64,000 bases of DNA from Ferribacterium limneticum. Lineage in GTDB: Bacteria; Pseudomonadota; Gammaproteobacteria; Burkholderiales; Rhodocyclaceae. The translations under genes and the position numbers were made by a program. Each line of letters opens with the position of its first letter. Positions within the stretch are counted from its first letter, which is position 1. Below, in pieces: positions 18,873 through 28,428 of the stretch. The stretch spans positions 496,001 through 560,000 of the forward strand of contig NZ_CP075190.1 of assembly GCF_020510585.1 (NCBI RefSeq), in the 5' to 3' direction. The notes beneath the pieces were generated by a model. The model was not told the DNA's origin. It saw nothing but the letters and a program-made list of their open reading frames with translations, and searched no databases.

Positions 18873-20102
18873 ATGCAACAATTAAAAACGACAATGGCCC
18901 CCCCCAACGACCGCATGAGCCCCGAAGAACGCCGCGCCGGCGCCTCCCTGGCTTCCATCTTTGCCCTGCGCATGCTCGGGCTTTTCCTCATCCTGCCGGT
19001 GTTTTCGGTCTATGCAAAAACGCTGCCCGGGGGCGACAACCTGGCGCTGGTCGGTTTTGCGCTCGGCGCCTACGGCCTGACCCAGGCTTTTTTCCAGATT
19101 CCCTACGGCATCGCCTCGGATATTTTCGGGCGCAAGCCGGTCATCGTCGTCGGCCTGCTCGTCTTCGCGCTGGGCAGCTTCGTTGCCGCCTGGGCGCCGG
19201 ACATGACGTGGATCATCGTCGGCCGCGTGCTGCAGGGCATGGGCGCCATCTCGGCCGCGGTGACAGCGCTGGCCGCCGACCTGACGCGCGAGGAGCACCG
19301 GACCAAGGTGATGGCCATGATCGGCTCGTCGATCGGCCTCGTTTTCGCGTTGTCGCTGGTCGGTTCGCCGATTCTCTACGGCTGGATCGGCATGGCCGGC
19401 CTGTTCATCATGACCGGCGTGCTGGCGCTGGCCGCCATCATCCTGCTGCTCAAGGCCGTACCGCCGGCCCCACCGCCGCACGGCCATGAAAAATTGCCGC
19501 TGCGCCGGGTTATTTTCGACCCCGACCTGATCCGCCTGAACGTCGGCATCTTCGTGCTGCACATGGTGCAAATGGCCATGTTCGTCGTCCTGCCGCATGC
19601 CCTGGTCAACCACGGTGGCCTCGAAGCGGCAGCCCACTGGAAGGTCTACCTGCCAGCCGTGCTGCTTTCATTTGCCATCATGGTCCCGGCCATCATCGCC
19701 GCCGAGCGCAAGGACAAAATGCGGCCGATCTTCTTGGCCGCCATCGCGCTGCTCGTCGTCGTCCAGTCCGGCCTGCTTCTTTACAGCGCCAGCCTGTGGG
19801 CCCTGGGCCTGTGGCTGGTCCTTTTCTTCGTCGCCTTCAACGTACTCGAAGCAACGCTGCCTTCGCTGGTTTCGCGCACCGCTCCACCGTCCGCCAAGGG
19901 CGCGGCGCTCGGGGTTTACAACACGACGCAGGCGCTCGGGCTATTCGTCGGCGGTGCAGCCGGCGGCTATATTGCGCAGAATTTCGGCGATAATGCTGTT
20001 TTTGCTGCCTGCACCGGGCTGGTTCTGGTCTGGCTGGTGGTGGCAAACTCGATGAATTTTCCGCAACGGCGCGCCACTGCCGCTGCGACACAAACTGCTT
20101 AG
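18873..20102 (+). CDS. MFS transporter (YajR-like drug/sugar exporter family)
   Basis: The 409-aa product has 12 predicted membrane helices and the MFS motif between TM2 and TM3 ([18 protein letters not shown]). TM4 carries [20 protein letters not shown], matching DHA1-type antiporters. Beta-proteobacteria commonly carry this transporter between uvrA and ssb, as here. Substrate unknown. ATG at 18894 ([10 protein letters not shown]) is an alternative start; neither has a clear ribosome site. The stop is 10 bp before ssb, so the two are probably one transcript. Confidence 0.85.
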   Translation: MQQLKTTMAPPNDRMSPEERRAGASLASIFALRMLGLFLILPVFSVYAKTLPGGDNLALVGFALGAYGLTQAFFQIPYGIASDIFGRKPVIVVGLLVFALGSFVAAWAPDMTWIIVGRVLQGMGAISAAVTALAADLTREEHRTKVMAMIGSSIGLVFALSLVGSPILYGWIGMAGLFIMTGVLALAAIILLLKAVPPAPPPHGHEKLPLRRVIFDPDLIRLNVGIFVLHMVQMAMFVVLPHALVNHGGLEAAAHWKVYLPAVLLSFAIMVPAIIAAERKDKMRPIFLAAIALLVVVQSGLLLYSASLWALGLWLVLFFVAFNVLEATLPSLVSRTAPPSAKGAALGVYNTTQALGLFVGGAAGGYIAQNFGDNAVFAACTGLVLVWLVVANSMNFPQRRATAAATQTA

Positions 20103-20112
20103 GGGACATTTC

Positions 20113-20574
20113 ATGGCATCGGTTAACAAGGCAATCATCGTCGGCAATCTGGGCAAGGACCCGGAAGTTCGTTACACGGCGAGCGGCGAGGCGATGTGCA
20201 ACATTACCGTCGCGACCAGCGAAAACTGGAAGGACAAGGCGACCGGCGAGAAGAAGGAACTGACTGAATGGCACCGCATTTCCTTCTTCGGCAAGCTGGC
20301 CGAGATCTGCGGTCAGTATCTGAAAAAGGGCTCGCAGGTTTATGTCGAAGGCAGCATCCGCACCCGTAAATGGACCGACAAGGAAGGCCAGGAGCGCTAC
20401 ACGACGGAAATTCGTGGCGACGAGATGAAAATGCTCGGTTCGCGCCAGGGTATGGGTGCCCCGGCCGGCGGTGGCGGCGGTTACGACAGCGAGCCGACCG
20501 ATTACGCCCCGGCCCCGGCCAAGAACAAGCCGAAGCCGTCGTTCGACGATCTCGGCGACGATATTCCATTCTAA
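20113..20574 (+). CDS. ssb: Single-stranded DNA-binding protein
   Basis: The 153-aa product has the full OB-fold ([20 protein letters not shown], then [20 protein letters not shown] and [15 protein letters not shown]), a Gly/Pro-rich linker and the acidic C-terminal tip DDLGDDIPF that recruits replication and repair proteins. It coats single-stranded DNA during replication, recombination and repair. GGGGACA precedes the ATG. Placement next to uvrA and the transporter follows the usual beta-proteobacterial order. Confidence 0.98.
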   Translation: MASVNKAIIVGNLGKDPEVRYTASGEAMCNITVATSENWKDKATGEKKELTEWHRISFFGKLAEICGQYLKKGSQVYVEGSIRTRKWTDKEGQERYTTEIRGDEMKMLGSRQGMGAPAGGGGGYDSEPTDYAPAPAKNKPKPSFDDLGDDIPF

Positions 20575-20641
20575 AAATGGCATTGCTTGCGCTGCTCGTG
20601 TGATCCGGCGCAATTCCCTTTTTCCCCAGAGGTAAATCAGC

Positions 20642-21490
20642 ATGGCCAGTGCCGTCACCTTCAAGATTCTTGAGGACATCGCCCGGGATCTTTCGAGCAA
20701 TGAAATCACTTTTCCGACCTTCCTCGACATCACCTTCCAGGTGCGTGCCGCGCTCAAGGATCCGAATCTGAACGTCGAACAACTGGCCAAGCTGGTCGGT
20801 GCCGAGCCGCTGATGAGCGCCAAGATCATCCGTATGGCTAATTCGGTGGCGATGAACCCGAGCGGCCGCGAAGTCGCCGACGTCAGGAGCGCCATTGTCC
20901 GGGTCGGCATGGAAGCCGTCCGCACCGTGTCGTTTGCCGTGGCCATGGAGCAATTGCTCAAGTCGAAGCAGATGCAGCCCTTCGAGGAAATTTCCCATCG
21001 GCTGTGGGAGCACACCTCGCACGTGGCCGCGCTGTGTCGCGTGCTGGCCCGCAAGAAGGCCCGCATCAACGGTGACGAGGCGATGTTTGCCGGCCTCGTG
21101 CATGATCTCGGCGTCTTCTATTTGATGTCGCGGGCGGCCAACTTCCCCGAACTGGCCAACGACAAGGTCGAGTTGCACGCCTTGCTGGTTGGCTGGCACG
21201 ACAACATCGGTCACGCCCTGCTGTCGGCGATGGGTTTGCCTGAATCGGTGCTCGAAGCGGTCCGGGATCACGAAACCGAGCGCGAAATCAAGGCGATCGA
21301 CAATCTCTCCAACGTGCTTTTCATCGCCAACAAGATCGCCAACCGCACGTCGAGCTGGCGTGACAAGGAGCTGGATGGCGAGATCGATACCTCGATTCTC
21401 GACACGCTGTTCAACGCCGATGCGCTAGCCGAAATCGTCGAGGAGTCGGAAGAAGAAGTGCATTCGCTGAAGGCGGCGCTCGGGGGCTAA
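20642..21490 (+). CDS. HDOD-domain signalling protein
   Basis: The 282-aa product is a single HDOD domain: ITFPTFLDITFQVRAAL, LAKLVGAEPLMSAKIIRMAN and the HD-like GLVHDLGVFYLMSRAA stretch. HDOD proteins are non-hydrolytic relatives of HD phosphohydrolases and act in motility, stress or c-di-GMP-linked signalling. No partner domain is fused. AGAGGTAAATCAGC lies before the ATG. Function beyond the domain cannot be stated. Confidence 0.88.
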   Translation: MASAVTFKILEDIARDLSSNEITFPTFLDITFQVRAALKDPNLNVEQLAKLVGAEPLMSAKIIRMANSVAMNPSGREVADVRSAIVRVGMEAVRTVSFAVAMEQLLKSKQMQPFEEISHRLWEHTSHVAALCRVLARKKARINGDEAMFAGLVHDLGVFYLMSRAANFPELANDKVELHALLVGWHDNIGHALLSAMGLPESVLEAVRDHETEREIKAIDNLSNVLFIANKIANRTSSWRDKELDGEIDTSILDTLFNADALAEIVEESEEEVHSLKAALGG

Positions 21491-21549
21491 GCCCGGGGCA
21501 TTGAGCCGGACCGGTCAGTAGACTGCCGAATCGACAGGGAGCGGGATTG

Positions 21550-23439
21550 ATGGGCAGTCATCACGAGGCGGACATTTCCGGCAAGCGCTTTGCCGCGCTG
21601 GCCCTGGCTGCCCTCGGCGTGGTCTATGGCGACATCGGGACCAGCCCGCTCTACGCGGTGAAGGAGGTCTTCGCCGGCAACCATCCGATTCCGGTCACGG
21701 TCAGCAACATTTACGGCAGCCTGTCGCTCTTCTTCTGGGCGCTCGTCATCGTCGTCTCGATCAAGTACGTCTGCTTCATCATGCGCGCCGACAACCGCGG
21801 TGAGGGCGGCATCATGGCGCTCATCGCGCTGGCCCTGCACACGGCCATCGACAAGCCGAAGCAGACCCGGCTGATCATGATCTTCGGCGTCCTCGGGGCG
21901 GCCATGTTCTATGGCGACGGCATGGTGACGCCGGCCATTTCCGTGCTGTCGGCCGTCGAGGGGCTGGAGGTCATCACGCCGGCCTTCAAGTCCTTCGTCA
22001 TCCCGATCACGATGATCGTCCTGTTTGGCCTGTTCTTTGTGCAACGGAGCGGGACGGCCAAGGTTGGCGCCTTTTTCGGGCCGGTCATGATGCTGTGGTT
22101 CACCGTGCTGGCGCTGCTCGGGCTGCACAATATCGTCGAGCATCCGGGCATCCTGATGGCGATCAACCCGGTTTATGGCATCGAATTCCTGCTTGAAAAC
22201 AAGGCCATGTCGCTGGTCGCCATGGGCAACGTCGTGCTCGCCGTGACCGGGGCCGAGGCGCTCTACGCCGACATGGGCCACTTCGGCCGCAAGCCGATCT
22301 CCCGCGCCTGGTTCGCCTTCGTGCTGCCGGCGCTGGTCCTCAACTATTTCGGTCAGGGCGCCCTGATCCTGGCAGAGCCGGAAGCGGCCAAGAATCCGTT
22401 CTTCCTGTCGGCACCGGACTGGGCGTTGATTCCGCTCGTCGCCCTGGCCACCATGGCGACGGTGATCGCCTCGCAGGCGGTTATTTCCGGCGCCTTTTCG
22501 GTGACGCGCCAGGCCATGCAGCTCGGTTTTGTGCCGCGGATGGAAGTGCAACATACGTCGGACAAGGAGCAGGGCCAGATCTACCTGCCGGCCGTCAACT
22601 GGGGCCTGATGGTTGCCGTGATGATCCTCGTCCTCGGTTTCAAATCGTCGAACAACCTTGCCGCGGCCTATGGCATTGCCGTGACCGGCGACATGGTGAT
22701 CACCTCGATCCTCGCCACCGTAGTCGTCGCCAAGGTCTGGAAGTGGGGCTGGGTCAAGGCCGGGCTGCTCTTCGCCTGCTTCCTCTCGGTCGAGCTTGTT
22801 TTCCTGGCAGCCAACGTCCTCAAGATCCCTGATGGCGGCTGGTTCCCGCTGCTCGCCGGGATGGTTATCTTCATCGTCATGATGACCTGGAAACGCGGCC
22901 GCCAGTTGCTCTCTGCACGCCTGCAAGGCGAACGTCTGGAGCTGTCGATGTTCCTCGATTCGCTGGCCTCCTCGATGCCGACCCGCGTCGCCGGGACGTC
23001 AGTCTTCCTCAACGCCGATCCCAAGGGCGTGCCGCATGCTTTGCTCCACAACCTCATGCACAACAAGGTGCTACACGAACGCGTCGTGCTGCTCTCGGTC
23101 CAGTTCTTCGACGTGCCGTACGTGCCCGACATCGACCGCGTCGAAGTGCGGCAGCTCAAGGAAAATTTCTGGAGCGTGATCATCCAGTACGGCTTCAAGG
23201 ATGAGCCCGATGTGCCGGCGGCGCTGGCTTTGTGCGGTGATGCCGGGCTGGAATTCAGCGCGCTGGAAACCTCGTATTTCATCGGCCGCGAAACGCTGAT
23301 TCCACGACTTGGCTCGGAAATGGCGTTTTGGCGGGAGAAGATTTTCGTCGCCATGTTCCGCAATGCGGGGTCGGCGACGGCCTTCTTCAAGATTCCCAGC
23401 AACCGCGTCGTCGAGCTCGGGACGCAGGTCGTTCTCTAG
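21550..23439 (+). CDS. kup: Kup family low-affinity potassium uptake protein
   Basis: ATG at 21550 gives 629 aa, typical for Kup. The start of the membrane domain reads ALGVVYGDIGTSPLYAVKEV, the hallmark Kup signature; about 12 helices follow, then a cytosolic C-terminal domain of about 190 residues. It imports K+ by proton symport. CAGGGA precedes the start. It stands alone between the HDOD gene and a convergent small gene. Confidence 0.96.
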   Translation: MGSHHEADISGKRFAALALAALGVVYGDIGTSPLYAVKEVFAGNHPIPVTVSNIYGSLSLFFWALVIVVSIKYVCFIMRADNRGEGGIMALIALALHTAIDKPKQTRLIMIFGVLGAAMFYGDGMVTPAISVLSAVEGLEVITPAFKSFVIPITMIVLFGLFFVQRSGTAKVGAFFGPVMMLWFTVLALLGLHNIVEHPGILMAINPVYGIEFLLENKAMSLVAMGNVVLAVTGAEALYADMGHFGRKPISRAWFAFVLPALVLNYFGQGALILAEPEAAKNPFFLSAPDWALIPLVALATMATVIASQAVISGAFSVTRQAMQLGFVPRMEVQHTSDKEQGQIYLPAVNWGLMVAVMILVLGFKSSNNLAAAYGIAVTGDMVITSILATVVVAKVWKWGWVKAGLLFACFLSVELVFLAANVLKIPDGGWFPLLAGMVIFIVMMTWKRGRQLLSARLQGERLELSMFLDSLASSMPTRVAGTSVFLNADPKGVPHALLHNLMHNKVLHERVVLLSVQFFDVPYVPDIDRVEVRQLKENFWSVIIQYGFKDEPDVPAALALCGDAGLEFSALETSYFIGRETLIPRLGSEMAFWREKIFVAMFRNAGSATAFFKIPSNRVVELGTQVVL

Positions 23440-23440
23440 G

Positions 23441-23863
23441 TTACTGGACGCAGGAGGCTTTGCGCAGCATGTCGCCGACGTAGGCTAGCTGGTCATTGGC
23501 GCGAAGGTAGCTGTTCTGAACTCGATAGGCCTGACCCTCGCTTTGCAGCATGGACCAGCAGTCTGCGTACATGGCGTTGCCAACCTGTCGGTGCTGCAGG
23601 ACATGGACGATTTCATGCAACAGGTAGGAGTGGTCGAGCGGCTCGTCAAGATTCAGGGTATCCCGATAGAGGATGCGATAGTGCAGGACGTCGAAGTAGG
23701 CGGCGATTCCTTTACATCCATTTCCGGCATCCGGGCATATCTGACGTTCGAGCTCCTCGGGCGCTAGTGGCACGAAGCTCGGCAGTTCGCTTTCCGGAAT
23801 GGCAGGCAAACCGGTCATGCGTACGGCTACTGTCAACAGAATGGTGATCAGGGATGAATCCAT
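23441..23863 (-). CDS. Small HEXXH-motif protein, probably exported (DUF6647-like)
   Basis: ATG at 23863 gives 140 aa. A short hydrophobic N-terminus (SLITILLTVAVRMTGLPA) suggests weak export. The core contains LLHEIVHVLQHRQVG, an HEXXH zinc-binding motif, and two Cys (CPDAGNGCKG). This resembles small zincin-like proteins of unknown function in Rhodocyclaceae; a third metal ligand is not obvious. It converges with kup, whose stop is 1 bp away. Peptidase activity is an inference from the motif only. Confidence 0.65.
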   Translation of the reverse strand: MDSSLITILLTVAVRMTGLPAIPESELPSFVPLAPEELERQICPDAGNGCKGIAAYFDVLHYRILYRDTLNLDEPLDHSYLLHEIVHVLQHRQVGNAMYADCWSMLQSEGQAYRVQNSYLRANDQLAYVGDMLRKASCVQ

Positions 23864-23937
23864 TCGACCTCGTTTTTTGTGCCCTAGACGGGCTCGTAAA
23901 CGGTAGATCGTGGGAAGCGAAGAATTGTTCCCTGGGC

Positions 23938-24426
23938 CTATAGGCGCCGAATCTTCTCCAGCAACGCCGTGGTGGATTTCTGGTGAATGAAGGGTATGGA
24001 GTGCACCGTTCCCCCCCAGCCGCGGACTTCGGTGCAACCGACAATCTTGTCCACCGGCCAGTCACCGCCCTTGACCAGAATGTCCGGCCGGCATTCGAGG
24101 ATGCGCTGGATCGGCGTGTCTTCATCGAACCATGTCACCAGCGAAACGCATTCGAGCGCGGCCATCACGGCGAGGCGGTCTTCGAGCAGATTGACCGGAC
24201 GGTCGTCGCCCTTGCCCTGGCGTTTGACGGAGGCGTCGGTGTTGAGCGCCACCACCATGCTGGTGCCGAGGGCTGCTGCCTGCGCCAGATAGGTGACGTG
24301 GCCGCGGTGCAGGATATCGAAACAGCCGTTGGTGAAGACCAGTGGGCGGGCGAGTTGGGCGACTCTGGCGGTCAACTGGTCGGGCGGGCAGATTTTCGTT
24401 TCGAAGTGGGGGGCGGCGTAGGTCAT
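23938..24426 (-). CDS. rfaE2: D-glycero-beta-D-manno-heptose 1-phosphate adenylyltransferase
   Basis: The 162-aa product is a stand-alone nucleotidyltransferase equal to the C-terminal half of HldE: FTNGCFDILHRGHVTYL with the HxGH motif (HRGH), LNTDASVKRQGKG and VKGGDW. It transfers AMP to heptose-1-phosphate in ADP-heptose synthesis for LPS inner core. A separate kinase half is not in this window; a phosphoheptose isomerase candidate is 5 kb away (29088-29687). Split rfaE1/rfaE2 is usual in betaproteobacteria. Confidence 0.93.
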   Translation of the reverse strand: MTYAAPHFETKICPPDQLTARVAQLARPLVFTNGCFDILHRGHVTYLAQAAALGTSMVVALNTDASVKRQGKGDDRPVNLLEDRLAVMAALECVSLVTWFDEDTPIQRILECRPDILVKGGDWPVDKIVGCTEVRGWGGTVHSIPFIHQKSTTALLEKIRRL

Positions 24427-24552
24427 GGCGACATCAGGGATTAGGGACAGGCCGCTATTTTAGTGGCTTTGGCCGTCGGCGCGGCCTGTCATCCCCACGT
24501 AACATCGGCTGGCTAGTGTGCTGGGCACTCCATCGAACCCAGCGGAATTCAA

Positions 24553-25455
24553 TTGCCCTTGCTCCGGCGCAGCACCTTTTCGGCCCTCGTTGCGCTGCTT
24601 GTCAGCGTCTTACTGACGGCCTGCTCGCCGCGCCAACTGGTGGTCGGCAGCATCGCCGACGAACTGGCGGCACAGGGTCAGGCCAGCGAAAACGATCTCG
24701 ATCTGGCCCGCGAGGCCAGCGCCTTCTATCTGAAGCTCTCGGAATCCGTCCTGCGCAGCGATCCCGGCCATCACGGACTGGCCGAGGCTGTGGCCGGCGG
24801 TTTCACGCAGTACGCCTATGCTTTCGTCGCTTTCGAGGCTGACCGCATCGAGGCGAAGGATGCCAAGGCGGCTGAGCGCCTGCGCCGCCGGGCCGCGCAG
24901 CTTTATCGCCGGGCGCACCAGCATGCGATGGCGGCGCTGGAAAAGGAAAGTCCGGGTTTCGCCCGCGCCCTTAATGCCCCGCAGACGGCCGACTGGCCGA
25001 AGCTGGTGCCGGCTCAGGTCGGTCTTGCTTACTGGGCGGCGGCCTCGTGGGGTGGCTGGATTTCGTTGTCGAAGGATGATCCCGATGTGGTGGCCGACCT
25101 GCCGCAGGCCGTGCGCCTGACGCAACTGGCCTGGCAGGCCGATCCGGCCTGGGGGCAGGGCGCGCTGACCGGGTTGTTGGCTACCTTTGAAGCGTCACGC
25201 CCTGGTGGCAGTCAGGCGCAGGCATTGGTCTGGTTCGACCTGGCGATTGCCCAAGGCGGCGGCACCCGTGCAGGTGCGCTGGTCGGCAAGGCCGAGGGCT
25301 ACGCCCAGCCGGCAGGCGACCGGGCGCTGTTCGAGTCGCTGCTCAAGCAGGCCGTGGCCATCAAGGATGCGCCGGACAGCCCGCAGGCCCTGCAAAACGA
25401 AGTCATGCGCCGCCGTGCCGCGTGGCTGTTGGAACAGGCGCCTGACCTGTTTTGA
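24553..25455 (+). CDS. tatT: TRAP transporter TatT-type TPR lipoprotein
   Basis: The 300-aa product starts at TTG and has a lipobox (LLTAC) near residue 24. The rest is all-helical with TPR character; AASWGGWISLSKDDPDVVADL is the conserved stretch of the TatT (T component) family. TatT forms a trimeric periplasmic ring with the TRAP binding protein and is thought to help deliver hydrophobic ligands. The binding-protein and permease genes follow in the same direction, so this is the complete TatT-P-QM set. Confidence 0.88.
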   Translation: MPLLRRSTFSALVALLVSVLLTACSPRQLVVGSIADELAAQGQASENDLDLAREASAFYLKLSESVLRSDPGHHGLAEAVAGGFTQYAYAFVAFEADRIEAKDAKAAERLRRRAAQLYRRAHQHAMAALEKESPGFARALNAPQTADWPKLVPAQVGLAYWAAASWGGWISLSKDDPDVVADLPQAVRLTQLAWQADPAWGQGALTGLLATFEASRPGGSQAQALVWFDLAIAQGGGTRAGALVGKAEGYAQPAGDRALFESLLKQAVAIKDAPDSPQALQNEVMRRRAAWLLEQAPDLF

Positions 25456-25480
25456 ACGACCAGAATCCCCGGAGAAATAA

Positions 25481-26482
25481 ATGAAAACCAGACTGGCCGC
25501 GCTATTGCTCGGCGCCGTACTTGCCCTCAATGCCTACGCCGCCGACAAGCAGTTGCGCATCGGCACGCTGGCTTCGAAGAATTCGCTCTACCACCGCCAG
25601 CTCATGGAGCTCGGCGAAGCCTGGCGCACGGCGCAGGGCGGCAACGGCAAGTATCTGGTCTATCCGGATGGCAGCCAGGGGGGCGAGACGGACATGGTGC
25701 GCCGCATGCGCATTGGCCAGTTGCAGGGCGGGCTGTTGTCAGTGGTCGGGCTGCGCGAGATCGAGCCGTCGATTGCCGCGCTGCAGAACATGCCGATGAT
25801 GTTCAAGAGCTGGGAAGAGGTCGATTACGTGCGCGAGAAGATGCGCCCGGCCATGGAAAAGAAGTTCCTCGAAAAGGGTTTTGTCGTGCTCGCCTGGGGC
25901 GATGCCGGCTGGGTGCGCTTTTTCAGCAAGACGCCGGCCTTTGCGCCGAACGATTTCAAGGGCATGAAGTTCTTCGCGTGGGGGGCCGAGGCCGACCAGC
26001 AGGAAATCATGAAGAATCTCGGCTACACGCCGGTGCCGCTGGAAACGGCCGACATCCTGCCGGCTGTCCAGACAGGCATGATCAACGCCGTACCTTCGAC
26101 GCCGTACTTCGCGCTGGCAACGCAGATCTACACGACGGCCAACAATATGCTGGACATGAACTGGGCGCCGGTGGTCGGCGCCCTGATCATCACCAAAAAA
26201 GCCTGGGACGAACTGACTCCGGAAGGTCAGGTCATCGTCCGCGAAGCCGGCGCCAAAGCCGGCGTTCAACTGCGCGCCAAGGCCCGGCAGGAGGTCGACG
26301 AGGCAGTCGAGGCCATGAAAAAGCGCGGCCTGACCGTCAACAAGCCCAACGCCGAGCAAATGAAGGAGTGGAATGCGCTGGCCGACGGGCTCTACCCGCG
26401 CATCCGCGGCAAGCTCGTGCCGGCCGAACAGTTCGACGAAGTCGTCGGGCTACTCAAGGCCTTCCGCGCCGGCAAGAAGTAG
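25481..26482 (+). CDS. TRAP transporter solute-binding protein (DctP family)
   Basis: The 333-aa product has a signal peptide (LAALLLGAVLALNAYA) and DctP features: RRMRIGQLQGGLLSVVGL, FKGMKFFAWGAEADQQEIMK and the ligand-pocket region GMINAVPSTPYFALATQ. The usual ligand-binding Arg aligned with carboxylate ligands in this region is not obvious (EADQQEIM), consistent with TatP-type proteins binding hydrophobic ligands. Lies 25 bp after tatT with GGAGAAATAA before the ATG. Confidence 0.9.
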   Translation: MKTRLAALLLGAVLALNAYAADKQLRIGTLASKNSLYHRQLMELGEAWRTAQGGNGKYLVYPDGSQGGETDMVRRMRIGQLQGGLLSVVGLREIEPSIAALQNMPMMFKSWEEVDYVREKMRPAMEKKFLEKGFVVLAWGDAGWVRFFSKTPAFAPNDFKGMKFFAWGAEADQQEIMKNLGYTPVPLETADILPAVQTGMINAVPSTPYFALATQIYTTANNMLDMNWAPVVGALIITKKAWDELTPEGQVIVREAGAKAGVQLRAKARQEVDEAVEAMKKRGLTVNKPNAEQMKEWNALADGLYPRIRGKLVPAEQFDEVVGLLKAFRAGKK

Positions 26483-26545
26483 GGCGGCCCAGGCGGTTTC
26501 GGCCCGGAGACGGGCCCCGCTTCTATCACCTGAGTGGAAAAAGTA

Positions 26546-28384
26546 ATGAATCCCCTGCGCCGTCTCGGTGAATTCGATGCGCTGATCGCCGGTGGTGCGC
26601 TGGCCATCATGCTGCTCGTGCCGCTGTTCGAAATCGTTCTGCGCTCGCTGTTCGGTTCGGGCATCGACAATGCGCCGGTGCTCGTCCAGCACTGCGGCCT
26701 GCTGCTCGCCATGTTCGGGGCGCTGCTCGCCGAGCGCGGCCTGCACCTGAGCGCGCTCGGTGCCGGCTTCACTGCCTCGCGCAATCGGCTCGTCCGCCAT
26801 GGCTCTGTGGTTTTCGGCAAGGCCAGCGCCGCCGTACTGTGCGGCATGCTGGCGCAAGCGAGCTGGACTTTCGTCGCCAGCGAAATGGAAATGCCGCGCG
26901 ACATCGCCTACGGCATCGCCGGCTGGATGTTCGAAATCGCCATGCCGCTCGGCTTCGCGCTGCTTGGCCTCAAACTGGCCTCGCGCATCACGCCGAACCT
27001 GGCCGGCCGCACCGTGCTGGCGCTGGCCCTGCCGGCCGCCGGCTACCTTTTGGCCCAGCATTTCGACGGCAGCACCTTGCCGATCTGGCCCTTCGCCCTG
27101 TGGCTGACGCTGATCCTCTTCTGCGGCGCCCCGATCTTTGCCGTGCTCGGCGGGCTGGCCCTGGCGTTGTTCTGGAGCGAAGGCCAGCCGCTCGCCTCGG
27201 TGCCGCTCAGCCACTACCAGATCACGGTCAATCCTTCGCTGCCGGCGTTGCCGCTGTTCACGCTGGCTGGTCTGATCTTCGCCCGGACCGGTGCCGCGGC
27301 GCGGCTCGGCGCGGTGTTCACAGCCGCCTTCGGTAGCGGCGTGGCCGGTACGGCGATTGCCGCGGCGGTGCTTTGCTCCTTCTTCACCGCCTTCACCGGC
27401 GGCAGCGGCGTCACCATTCTGGCTCTGGGTGGCCTGCTGCTGCCGCTGCTCACCAAAGCCGGCTTTCCCGAGCAGCGTGGCATCAGCCTGGTGACCAGCG
27501 CCAGCGCCCTCGGCGTGCTGCTGGCGCCGTCGGTGCCGCTGATCATGTACGCCATCGTCGCCCGCGTGCCGATCAACACCATGTTCCTCGCCGGCGTACT
27601 GCCGGCCGTGCTCATGGTCGCCTGCCTGCTGCTGGTCGGCGGTTATTTGCGGCGGGGCGGCATTGTTGCGGCGTCGACGGGCGATGCTACGGTCAACCGG
27701 GAAAAAGAGCCAAAATCGAAAAGTCTGGTCAGCGCGCTGTGGATCGCCAAATGGGAGCTGTTGGCGCCGGTCGTCGCCATCGGCTCACTGGTTAGCGGCA
27801 TCGCGACGCCGACCGAGAGCGCCGCGCTGACGGCGATGTACGCGCTGCTCACCCAGTCCATCGCGCATCGCGAACTCGACTGGCCGCACTTCCGCAAGAC
27901 GCTGGCCGATTGCGCCGAAGTAATCGGCGGCATCATGCTGATCCTCGGCATGGCGCTCGGCCTGACCAACTACCTCGTCGACGCCGGCATTCCCGACGCA
28001 GCCATCGAATGGGTGCAGTCGGTGCTGCCCAACAAGTTCGCCTTCCTGATCGCCCTGAACCTGTTCCTGCTATTAGCCGGTGCATTGATGGAAATCTACG
28101 CGGCGATTGTCGTCCTCGTCCCGCTGCTCCTCCCCGTGGCCATTGCCTACGGCGTCGATCCGGTGCATTTCGGGGTGATTTTCCTGGCCAATATCGAGAT
28201 GGGCTTTCTCTGCCCGCCGGCCGGCATGAACATCTATTTCGCCTCGGCGATGTTCGGCAAGCCGATCCGCTACGTCGCCGCCGCCGTGTTGCCGGCGGTA
28301 TTCGCCATGTTCATCGGGGCGCTGATCATTTCGGCCTTGCCCTTCCTCGCCACCTGGCTGCCACAGACTGTCGGCATGCAGTAA
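26546..28384 (+). CDS. Fused TRAP transporter permease (DctQ-DctM)
   Basis: ATG at 26546 gives 612 aa (GTG 26534 would add 4). The first about 170 residues are the small Q subunit; the rest is the M subunit with GGSGVTILALGGLLLPLL, PSVPLIMYAIVARVPINTMF and the C-terminal GFLCPPAGMNIYFASAMFGK. It uses the Na+ gradient to import the ligand brought by the binding protein. A dispersed-repeat copy (27682-27723) encodes ATVNREKEPKSK in a loop between helices. Confidence 0.9.
   Translation: MNPLRRLGEFDALIAGGALAIMLLVPLFEIVLRSLFGSGIDNAPVLVQHCGLLLAMFGALLAERGLHLSALGAGFTASRNRLVRHGSVVFGKASAAVLCGMLAQASWTFVASEMEMPRDIAYGIAGWMFEIAMPLGFALLGLKLASRITPNLAGRTVLALALPAAGYLLAQHFDGSTLPIWPFALWLTLILFCGAPIFAVLGGLALALFWSEGQPLASVPLSHYQITVNPSLPALPLFTLAGLIFARTGAAARLGAVFTAAFGSGVAGTAIAAAVLCSFFTAFTGGSGVTILALGGLLLPLLTKAGFPEQRGISLVTSASALGVLLAPSVPLIMYAIVARVPINTMFLAGVLPAVLMVACLLLVGGYLRRGGIVAASTGDATVNREKEPKSKSLVSALWIAKWELLAPVVAIGSLVSGIATPTESAALTAMYALLTQSIAHRELDWPHFRKTLADCAEVIGGIMLILGMALGLTNYLVDAGIPDAAIEWVQSVLPNKFAFLIALNLFLLLAGALMEIYAAIVVLVPLLLPVAIAYGVDPVHFGVIFLANIEMGFLCPPAGMNIYFASAMFGKPIRYVAAAVLPAVFAMFIGALIISALPFLATWLPQTVGMQ
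27682..27723 (-). repeat. Dispersed 42-bp repeat in the TRAP permease gene
   Basis: Minus orientation: ACGGTCAACCGGGAAAAAG then AGCCAAAATCGAAAAG. The gene reads it in frame R2, giving DATVNREKEPKSKSL in a hydrophilic loop, where an insertion should be tolerated. Confidence 0.88.
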
Positions 28385-28396
28385 GGGTCAAAGCAA

Positions 28397-28420
28397 TCAG
28401 GCCGCCTTGCGGCGGCCTGA
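28397..28420. terminator. Bidirectional hairpin between TRAP permease and BON gene
   Basis: Perfect 10-bp stem TCAGGCCGCC/GGCGGCCTGA with TTGC loop in the 44-bp gap between convergent genes. There is no T-run, so termination would be weak or protein-assisted. Confidence 0.55.
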
Positions 28421-28428
28421 GCGATGGT

